Of a stretch of 64,000 bases of DNA, positions 58,664 through 64,000 are shown piece after piece. Source of the DNA: Methanofollis fontis. GTDB lineage: Archaea > Halobacteriota > Methanomicrobia > Methanomicrobiales > Methanofollaceae. Made by a program: the position numbers and the translations under genes. The first letter of the stretch is position 1; the number at the start of each line of letters is the position of its first letter. Under the pieces are notes generated by a model, which saw nothing but the letters and a program-made list of their open reading frames with translations, did not search any database and was not told the DNA's origin. Where the stretch lies: positions 248,001 through 312,000 of the forward strand of contig NZ_PGCL01000001.1 in the NCBI RefSeq assembly GCF_004297185.1. The letters are read 5' to 3'.

Positions 58664-59146
58664 ATGGAAGAGAAAGAACGCCTCAAAGGCGTGCCCGGCA
58701 TGCTCAGGCCCTTCAAGGCATGGCTGAAGGGTGCCGCCCTCCCCGACGGCGCCCAGATCGTCTATTACGGTTGTCCGGGCACCTGTACGCCATTCATCGA
58801 GCTGCTCGCCTTCGCCACCCGCGACCTCCCCTATGAACAGGTCTTCGTCCCCTACCTGGACGAAGAGAAGGCCCGGACGATCCGTGCTGAAAAAGATGTC
58901 GGGATGCAGATCGGCGATGCACCGGCGTCCCTCTCACCGGCGGTGGCAGTGATCATGGGGGGACTTGCGATGCCCAACATTCCGGTGGAGGCCGGAGCGG
59001 CGGCAGAGATGCTGGCGCGGCACCCGGAGGCCCGGCGGATCGGCGTCTGCTTTATGAGCATGTTCGAGCAGGCGGGCTGGCTCGACACCCTCGATTTCGA
59101 CCTCCTCATCGACGCCGCCATCGACCCGGTGACCGTGTACGCCTGA
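58664..59146 (+). CDS. DUF2124-family protein
   Basis: A 160-residue cytosolic protein of the methanogen family DUF2124: GVPGMLRPFKAWLKGA at the N-terminus, IVYYGCPGTCTPFIELLAF (two Cys), PYLDEEKARTIRAEKDVGMQ and AVAVIMGGLAMPNIPV. The structure likely is a Rossmann-like alpha/beta fold. The function is unknown but the family is confined to methanogens, so a link to methanogenesis is possible. Convergent with the small gene 59150, 4 nt apart. Confidence 0.85.
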   Translation: MEEKERLKGVPGMLRPFKAWLKGAALPDGAQIVYYGCPGTCTPFIELLAFATRDLPYEQVFVPYLDEEKARTIRAEKDVGMQIGDAPASLSPAVAVIMGGLAMPNIPVEAGAAAEMLARHPEARRIGVCFMSMFEQAGWLDTLDFDLLIDAAIDPVTVYA

Positions 59147-59149
59147 CCT

Positions 59150-59347
59150 TCAGGCCGTCATCACCATCGGGTCCCGGCCCTCAAGGACCCTCAGGAGGTC
59201 CTTCATCATTTTTTCTACCTGCGCCCGTCCGGCAGTCCGGTCCCCGACACGCAGTGTCAGGTCTCCCCTCCGGATCAGCGACAGGGCGGCGATCCCCTCG
59301 AACAGGTTCATCTCCGCAAGTTCCTCAAATGTTATCGCCTCGTTCAT
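59150..59347 (-). CDS. Small conserved-looking protein
   Basis: A 65-residue helical protein starting MNEAITFEELAEMNLFEG and ending RVLEGRDPMVMTA. No Cys; likely helices EELAEMNLFEGIAALSLI and QVEKMMKDLLRVLEG. GGGGGACGT precedes ATG 59347, and a TATA box (GATTTATAGG, ~59376-59385) lies at the right distance. Its position, beside DUF2124 and frh, may be coincidental. No family recognised. Confidence 0.7.
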   Translation of the reverse strand: MNEAITFEELAEMNLFEGIAALSLIRRGDLTLRVGDRTAGRAQVEKMMKDLLRVLEGRDPMVMTA

Positions 59348-59545
59348 ACGTCCCCCGGAAGATACTATCAGGGCGATCCTATAAATCCTTTCCTCAGAGC
59401 AGAAGGCGATCCAGGCGAGTATCACGGATATTTAAGAACAGAAATCGGGAATTAACCAATTTATCGATTCCCTGTAGCGGCAAAACGGAAGAAGTGCCGG
59501 GGCATTCTTCCGGCCCACCCAGAGACGTGCAAAAATATGGTGGGT
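59348..59545. other. Intergenic region between small gene and frhB
   Basis: Contains the small gene's TATA box (59376-59385) and, after the frhB stop on the minus strand, ATATTTTTGC (T5 at ~59533-59538), a probable end of the frh transcript. No other feature was seen. Confidence 0.4.
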
Positions 59546-60409
59546 TTAGAGGTAGGGGTTCCGGAGACCCTTACCGACACCGAAGGTTGCACGGGCGTCC
59601 AGGGTCTTCTGGTTCTTCGTGATCTTCTCGGTGGCGAGCTTGGTCACGAGGTCCAGACCGGGCTTGACATCGGCGATGTCCTTGGTCTCGAAGCAGCCGG
59701 CGGCGATCGCCTTGGCCCAGACATCATCGCCGACAGCCGTCCTGACAAAGACCGTGCTCCAGCCGTCCGGGGCGCCGACCGATCCGGTCGAGACATCGGC
59801 CAGGTTGGAGACATAGTCCAGGCAGACGTGGCAGCCGGGCTGCTCGTACTTGTGGGTGATCTTGAGCGGGATCTGGGAGACCGCACCGCGCTCGGTGTAG
59901 GCCCAGAACTTGCCCTTGCCGATGTCCATCTTGGTGACAGACTCGAGTTTCTGGTTGCAGTGGTCCTCGACGATCGCCTCGATCGACTGGTAGGAGAAGT
60001 TCTCCATGCAGAAGATGCCGATGGCCAGGGCGATCTTGTCGGGGACGTCGCGCATCCCGATCGGGTAGAGCTGGGCCTTGCGGACCGCCTGCATCTGGCA
60101 GGGGGTGCCGACAATACCAACCTTGTCGAGACCGTAGCTGCGGGTCGCCTCCTTCAGGAGGGCGACGTTCGGGGAGAGGTTATATTTCGTGCCGCGTGCC
60201 GCAAGAAGCTCGGCCTTGGTCGTGGCAACGACCGGTTCGGGCTTCCAGGGCTCGTCGGACGGCCCTGCGACGATGGCGCCGTCGATGATCCCCTCTTCGA
60301 GTGCATACGCGAAGAGCTGGGTGACAATACCGCCGTCCTGGGCTCCCTTCAGGATTTCCTTGTCAGCGCTGCGTGCAGCAACAACAGACTTGTAGTTACC
60401 GAGTACCAT
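59546..60409 (-). CDS. frhB: F420-reducing hydrogenase, beta subunit FrhB
   Basis: A 287-residue iron-sulfur flavoprotein that carries FAD and a 4Fe-4S cluster and reduces coenzyme F420 with electrons from H2. Markers: [17 protein letters not shown] near the N-terminus, [15 protein letters not shown], and C-terminal [20 protein letters not shown], with Cys ligands, followed by [12 protein letters not shown]. Normal length. It follows frhG by 10 nt with GAGGTGAAGTAA before its ATG, so it is the last gene of the frhADGB operon. Reduced F420 feeds Mtd and Mer in methanogenesis. Confidence 0.96.
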   Translation of the reverse strand: MVLGNYKSVVAARSADKEILKGAQDGGIVTQLFAYALEEGIIDGAIVAGPSDEPWKPEPVVATTKAELLAARGTKYNLSPNVALLKEATRSYGLDKVGIVGTPCQMQAVRKAQLYPIGMRDVPDKIALAIGIFCMENFSYQSIEAIVEDHCNQKLESVTKMDIGKGKFWAYTERGAVSQIPLKITHKYEQPGCHVCLDYVSNLADVSTGSVGAPDGWSTVFVRTAVGDDVWAKAIAAGCFETKDIADVKPGLDLVTKLATEKITKNQKTLDARATFGVGKGLRNPYL

Positions 60410-60419
60410 TTACTTCACC

Positions 60420-61520
60420 TCACTCCATGACTCCTTTGATGAGTTCGGTAATGCCCTCGAACTCGTTCATCACATCGAAGTTGAAGAAGCTCCTCGGGCA
60501 CTGTGCATAGCAGGCGCCGCACTTGATGCAGAGGTCGCGGTCGACATTCGGCTTGCCGTATTCGATCGTGATCGCACGGACCGGACAGGCGGCGGCACAG
60601 GTACCGCAGCCCATGCAGAGGCCCTGGTTGATCACGTCATACATCAGGTCGCAGCCGCAGGCCTCGTCGCCGCGCTTGGCAAGATCCATGAGCGGCTTGA
60701 GGTATGCCGTTGCGAGCTCCTTCTGCTCGTCGGTGCCCTTCAGCAGCAGGTATGCCATGATGGCGACGTTCCTGATCTGCTGCGGGGTCGGCGCACAGCC
60801 GGGGATGTAGAGGTCAACATCGATCAGCTCGCCGATGGGCACATATGACTCCATCTGCGGCTGGTTCCACTGGCCACCGCGGGCGAAGCGGGTGATGTTC
60901 CCGTATGCCGCACAGCCGCCGAGGGCGACGACGACCTTCGCCTTCTCCCTGGTCTCCTTGATTTCATCGACAGAACTCTTGTCCTGCAGACAGACCGATC
61001 CCTCGACGAGGGCGACGTCCATCTCTGGGACATGCCTGACATCTACGAGGGTCAGTGCGTAGACAAGTTCCGCGTAGTTGTCAAGTATTTTGAAGAGTCC
61101 TTCGTAGTTGTCTGCAAAGGACACAAGACACCCGGTACAGCCACTCAGGTGCACGTGCCCAACGGTAATTTTCTCTACCACAGGCTTTTCCTCCTTTGTA
61201 TTTTCAACCTTTTCTTCCACTTCGATCTCAGAAGGCTTCACATCGGGTCTGGGTGCCGGTTGAGCAGTCTCTTCCGGCGCCTCAACCGATTCGGCAGGCG
61301 TTCCGGCAGGCGCCTGCCGGGCCTCTTTGACGGATGCAGGCCTCGGAGCGGGGGTCGGAGCAGGCTTTTTCACCCATTTCACCGAGCCCTTTTCCTCAGC
61401 GGGAGTCTGCTCCGCCCCGGCTGCGGGTACCGCCGCCGGTTTCGGTGCAGGAACGGGCTCCTCAGGCCTGGGTGACTCCTTCTTCCCGAAGATCTCCTTT
61501 AATTTTGATAGTAGCCCCAT
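60420..61520 (-). CDS. frhG: F420-reducing hydrogenase, gamma subunit FrhG, with N-terminal extension
   Basis: The small subunit that carries three 4Fe-4S clusters: proximal ligands in SGCTGCLVSFAD, LGGCAAYG and IPGCAPTPQQI; two ferredoxin motifs CMGCGTCAAACP and CIKCGACYAQCP. Normal FrhG corresponds to the part from GTG 61181 (253 residues, VEKITVGHVHLSG), which has AAAGGAGG exactly 8 nt upstream. The same frame is open to ATG 61520 (GGGGTGGATT before it), adding 113 codons: MGLLSKLKEIFGKK, an amphipathic helix, and a Pro/Ala/Glu/Lys linker. The long form has 366 residues. It overlaps frhD by 59 nt. Two starts may give two proteins. Confidence 0.9.
   Translation of the reverse strand: MGLLSKLKEIFGKKESPRPEEPVPAPKPAAVPAAGAEQTPAEEKGSVKWVKKPAPTPAPRPASVKEARQAPAGTPAESVEAPEETAQPAPRPDVKPSEIEVEEKVENTKEEKPVVEKITVGHVHLSGCTGCLVSFADNYEGLFKILDNYAELVYALTLVDVRHVPEMDVALVEGSVCLQDKSSVDEIKETREKAKVVVALGGCAAYGNITRFARGGQWNQPQMESYVPIGELIDVDLYIPGCAPTPQQIRNVAIMAYLLLKGTDEQKELATAYLKPLMDLAKRGDEACGCDLMYDVINQGLCMGCGTCAAACPVRAITIEYGKPNVDRDLCIKCGACYAQCPRSFFNFDVMNEFEGITELIKGVME
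61181..61197 (-). promoter_or_regulatory. Internal ribosome-binding site and start of the short FrhG
   Basis: AAAGGAGG at 61190-61197 on the minus strand is 8 nt before GTG 61181, from which the canonical FrhG (VEKITVGHVHLSG) would start. The strength and spacing are close to ideal, unlike what a random internal codon would have. Confidence 0.75.
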
Positions 61521-61986
61521 AATCCACCCCAATTTCTTTGAGTACATGACGTACTGCTTTGGGAATGGCCAAATTTACCTCATCTGTGAGCCCCAATTCG
61601 AAATTGGGTTCGGTAACGCGCTTTGGCTGACATCCAATAATCGTGATGTCGACCCGTTCCTTGAGCATCTGGAGCGGTTCGACCAGATTCCATGAGTGGA
61701 CGTCCCGGTAGCTTCCCGGAGGAAGGTCATCCGGTGTAAGACGGACGAGTGTGCCCGGTTCTGCACCGAATTCAGCAATATCAACGATCACCAGTTTCTT
61801 CACCGGTTCGTCTGACTGAGCCATCAGGGTAAACAGGTAGTGCGGTCCGCCGAGTCCTCCATCGATTACCTTGACATTCTCCGGAAGGTCGAGCTTCTGA
61901 AGTTCCTCGACCACCGCAGGGCCAAAGCCGTCATCGGCGAAGAGGGGGTTTCCGCACCCCACAATCACGATTTCCTGGAACAGCAT
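61462..61986 (-). CDS. frhD: Hydrogenase maturation endopeptidase FrhD
   Basis: A 174-residue HyaD/HycI-type protease that removes the C-terminal peptide of FrhA after nickel insertion. It has VGCGNPLFADDGFGPAVV (metal ligand D/E region), VIDGGLGGPHYL, VIVDIAEFGAEPG and DVHSWNLVEPLQML (conserved His). It lies 13 nt downstream of frhA. The C-terminus (DLREEGVTQA) is read in another frame over the first codons of long FrhG. Confidence 0.93.
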   Translation of the reverse strand: MLFQEIVIVGCGNPLFADDGFGPAVVEELQKLDLPENVKVIDGGLGGPHYLFTLMAQSDEPVKKLVIVDIAEFGAEPGTLVRLTPDDLPPGSYRDVHSWNLVEPLQMLKERVDITIIGCQPKRVTEPNFELGLTDEVNLAIPKAVRHVLKEIGVDYGATIKIKGDLREEGVTQA

Positions 61987-61999
61987 GCGTGTATACCGC

Positions 62000-63367
62000 T
62001 CATTCGATGAGTTTCTGGGCCACTATCCTCTTGTCCTCGTCGACCACCAGCATGTGGGTCGCACATGAAACACACGGATCATATGCACGCACAATGACCT
62101 CAGCAAGCTGCCAGGGTGCGCCCTCGAGGGCACGGCTGCAGGTCGGGAAGTTCCAGGTGGTCGGGACGAGCAGCGAGTACCAGCCGACCTTGCCGTCCTT
62201 GACCTTTGCGAGGTGGACATCGGTTCCACGCGGGGCCTCGTTTGCCGCCCAGCCAAGGGTTCCGTCGCCCTGCGGGATCTCGTCGGCAATGACCTTGCCG
62301 GAGGTGTCGAGGGCGTCGGCAGCCTCCATCATACCGTAGAGGCACTCCATGTATTCCATCTGCCGTGCAATCTGCAGGCCCATGGCTCCCTTCTTGTCGA
62401 AGTTCTTGAACTGGACAAGACGGGCACGCGGCCCGACCTCGACCGGCTGACCGTCATACAGGGGCACGCCCATGCAGGCCTCCATCTGCGGCCAGGCCTT
62501 GGAGCCTGCCGGGGTGGTGCCGCCGACCGGGTAGTTCGGCTCCTCGTAGTCGATCTCGGTCTCACCCATGTACCAGTCCCAGGGGCGGACCTCGGTCCAG
62601 CGCTCCGGGAACCAGGTCGGGTTCTCATCCAGGCTGCTGCTGCCGTACATCGGAGCGGTGGCCATGTAGCCCTGGTTGTGGAAACCAAAGGTGTCGGGCA
62701 CCGGCACTTCCATACCGCCAACCTCAACGGTGTCACGGTTCTGGAAGTTGTTGAAGACGGCGATCATGAACTCCATCTGCTCGCGTGCAAGGGGCAGGGC
62801 CTCCTTGGCGAGGTCATAGACCTTCTGCTTGGCCCGCGGGCTGATGTTCTTGTACATACCGCCGATGCGGGGGTTGGACGGGTGCACCGCCTCGCCGCCG
62901 ACGATCTCGCCGATGGTCTGGCCGACTTCACGGAGCTTCTGGATCCGCAGAGCGACCGAGCGCACCGGCTCCTCAGCCGAGAACGGGTTGATCTTCGTGT
63001 CCGTGCCCGGAATGTACATGTCGGGCAGGGAGAGGATGTTGTGCAGGGCGTGCGAGTGCAGCCTGTTTGCGCACTGGAGGATGTACCGGAGGAGCATTGC
63101 GTCCTCGGGGACTTCACATCCGATAGATGCCTCCATCGCTTCAGTACCGGCGAGTGTGTGGGCAATCGGACAGATACCACAGACGCGGGATGCGATCTTG
63201 GGCACCTGGTGCATCGACTTGCCGATGGCGAGTTTCTCGATACCCCTGACGGGAGTCAGGCTGAGCCAATCACCACGCTCGACGATGCCGTCGTCGTTTA
63301 TCTTGAGAACGAGTTTCGTGTGTCCCTCGTGTCTCGTCGTTGGGGAAATCTCTACAACTTTCGACAA
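62000..63367 (-). CDS. frhA: F420-reducing hydrogenase, alpha (large) subunit FrhA
   Basis: A 455-residue nickel-iron subunit. The N-terminal Ni-Fe ligands are in ASRVCGICPIAH and the C-terminal in YDPCVSCATHML, followed by a ~15-residue peptide (VVDEDKRIVAQKLIE) to be removed by FrhD after His. Length and sequence are standard. TTG 63367 is used: the protein then begins SKVVEISPTTRHEGH as in other FrhA, and GAGGCGAT lies 8 nt upstream; ATG 63400 would add 11 residues. It heads the operon, whose TATA box is at 63481-63488, ~90 nt upstream of the transcript start's codon. Uses Cys, not selenocysteine. Confidence 0.96.
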   Translation of the reverse strand: MSKVVEISPTTRHEGHTKLVLKINDDGIVERGDWLSLTPVRGIEKLAIGKSMHQVPKIASRVCGICPIAHTLAGTEAMEASIGCEVPEDAMLLRYILQCANRLHSHALHNILSLPDMYIPGTDTKINPFSAEEPVRSVALRIQKLREVGQTIGEIVGGEAVHPSNPRIGGMYKNISPRAKQKVYDLAKEALPLAREQMEFMIAVFNNFQNRDTVEVGGMEVPVPDTFGFHNQGYMATAPMYGSSSLDENPTWFPERWTEVRPWDWYMGETEIDYEEPNYPVGGTTPAGSKAWPQMEACMGVPLYDGQPVEVGPRARLVQFKNFDKKGAMGLQIARQMEYMECLYGMMEAADALDTSGKVIADEIPQGDGTLGWAANEAPRGTDVHLAKVKDGKVGWYSLLVPTTWNFPTCSRALEGAPWQLAEVIVRAYDPCVSCATHMLVVDEDKRIVAQKLIE

Positions 63368-63438
63368 ATATATCGCCTCATTATGGTTTGGGTTGTTCAA
63401 CCAGCGATACCACTTCGAACCTGTGCAATAGGTGTGAC

Positions 63439-63457
63439 ACGTACCACAGAAGTACGT
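63439..63457. promoter_or_regulatory. Inverted repeat at the predicted frh transcript start
   Basis: ACGTAC-N7-GTACGT (63439-63444 and 63452-63457). The TATA box TATAACTA (minus, 63481-63488) predicts a start near 63457, so the repeat covers +1 to +19: an operator or a 5'-end hairpin in the ~90-nt leader of frhA. Confidence 0.55.
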
Positions 63458-63480
63458 CTGATGGAGTTATCTCACGTTTT

Positions 63481-63488
63481 TAGTTATA
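63481..63488 (-). promoter_or_regulatory. TATA box of the frhADGB operon
   Basis: TATAACTA on the minus strand in an AT-rich setting, with AAAGG in front as a possible BRE-like element. The start is predicted ~27 nt downstream, near 63457. Confidence 0.55.
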
Positions 63489-63763
63489 CCTTTCGCTTTA
63501 ACACCGATCAAAAGACCCTTCCATTCATTTTATTCGAAGAGGATGCTCCGATCACTGGGAGGAGATTAATTATTAATTTTTCATTATATTGGCCGCATTT
63601 TATCCACATATACCGCAAAAAACAGCCAAAATTACCCACAATATGGCCATATTTAACATCTGTGCCGAAGAAAGGGGTAATCGGGTTAAACAAACCGGAT
63701 CTACCGATCCGGAGGGGGGGAAGCGCGGCGTGAAAAAATTTCAGCCCGAAAAAAACTACGGGG
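63489..63763. other. AT-rich intergenic region between frh promoter and mptA
   Basis: A 275-nt stretch, markedly more AT-rich than the rest of the window (63560-63660). It holds no open frame with a ribosome-binding site. On the minus strand the stop of mptA is followed by none of it; it lies upstream of frhA and downstream of mptA. It may contain upstream regulatory sites of the frh promoter. Confidence 0.4.
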
Positions 63764-64000
63764 TTATTCCCCGTTCAGTTCGTTGATCAGTTCGGCCAGA
63801 GTGGCCTTGCGCTCGGCATAGGCATCGTGCTGGTGGATGCTCTCCTCGTTGGTCTGGCGGATCAGGATGATCGAATCGCCGGGCAGGTTGCCGAAACCGG
63901 CGACGACATGCCGGGCCATCTCACGGACACAGTCCTCGACAAACCGCGGGTTCCGGTGGGCCTGCATCACCACATAGTTCTCGTCGCCGCGTTTGAGGAG
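63764..64000 (-). CDS. mptA: GTP cyclohydrolase MptA, C-terminal part (partial)
   Basis: The last 78 residues of archaeal GTP cyclohydrolase (MptA), Fe(II)-dependent, first step of methanopterin synthesis: visible [53 protein letters not shown]. The N-terminus is beyond the right edge. Stop TGA at 63764-63766 is preceded by [11 protein letters not shown]. It is upstream of frhA on the same strand but separated by an AT-rich region with the frh promoter. Confidence 0.93.
   Translation of the reverse strand, partial: LLKRGDENYVVMQAHRNPRFVEDCVREMARHVVAGFGNLPGDSIILIRQTNEESIHQHDAYAERKATLAELINELNGE

Noticed and set aside
62000-63367. Selenocysteine in FrhA
   Set aside because: The C-terminal motif is DPCVSCATH with Cys encoded at both positions; no in-frame TGA.
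1-64000. CRISPR arrays, insertion sequences, integrases, rRNA genes
   Set aside because: Looked for regularly spaced repeats, transposase or integrase motifs and rRNA-like blocks; none found.

Overview
The window is GC-rich chromosomal DNA from a hydrogenotrophic methanogenic archaeon, most likely order Methanomicrobiales (a Methanofollis/Methanoculleus-like genome; the genus cannot be fixed from this sequence). The evidence is an F420-reducing hydrogenase operon (frhADGB), the 3' end of mptA (archaeal GTP cyclohydrolase), DNA polymerase D large subunit (DP2), aIF1A, an FmdE-family protein, a small siroheme sulfite-reductase-like protein, methanogen families (DUF2124, DUF432, DUF169), TATA-type promoters, AGGAGGTGAT-type ribosome-binding sites and several apparently leaderless genes. 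No rRNA, CRISPR array, insertion sequence or prophage was seen. Two tRNAs are present (Leu-CAA, Pro-CGG).

Layout. 1-9858: two EamA transporters with histidine-rich tails, an FmdE-like protein, a triple-META lipoprotein, a six-gene pilin-like envelope operon, aIF1A (apparently starting at CTG), and a permease encoded as two half-length genes. 9924-25243: lipoproteins and small membrane proteins, a soluble poly-HAMP chemoreceptor beside a three-gene operon with two paralogous membrane proteins, an ICMT-like gene broken by an in-frame stop, MarC, a lipase, two QueG-like Fe-S proteins, DUF169, a PHP phosphoesterase, cardiolipin synthase, a Dam-type methylase, a tetR-ubiA-glycosyltransferase operon with a visible operator, and an HD hydrolase. 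25216-33669: a MASE3 histidine kinase translationally coupled to a response regulator, then a truncated pyruvate-phosphate-dikinase-like protein paired with a large protein ending in a PhoU/DUF47-like domain, and a flavodoxin.

33835-44330: a Mop-type molybdate/tungstate-binding protein, a methyltransferase, DUF2795, a decayed TauE gene, a surface protein, a second DNA methyltransferase, a 38-residue small ORF, RecQ, and a cluster of GNAT, acylphosphatase, C_GCAxxG_C_C protein, sulfite-reductase-like protein and membrane polyferredoxin. 44450-59347: REC-PAS-GAF regulator, DP2 interrupted by a 166-residue mini-intein, two HEAT-repeat proteins, DUF432-MscS, FKBP, an RRM protein, a 2H phosphoesterase, a second MASE3-like kinase, a CPA2 antiporter, PspC and DUF2124. 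59546-64000: frhA-frhD-frhG-frhB and mptA.

The most noteworthy signals are: (1) FrhG has a second upstream start that adds a 113-residue Pro/Ala/Glu/Lys linker with an amphipathic N-terminal helix, while a strong internal ribosome-binding site marks a canonical short form, so the hydrogenase could exist in free and tethered forms; (2) the PPDK-like protein without its PEP domain, next to a PhoU-like partner; (3) a CTG start in the gene for initiation factor aIF1A; (4) the cytosolic poly-HAMP chemoreceptor next to small membrane protein pairs; (5) two degraded genes; (6) an intergenic 38-codon gene with its own promoter and terminator. All functional statements rest on reading motifs by eye; no database search was run.
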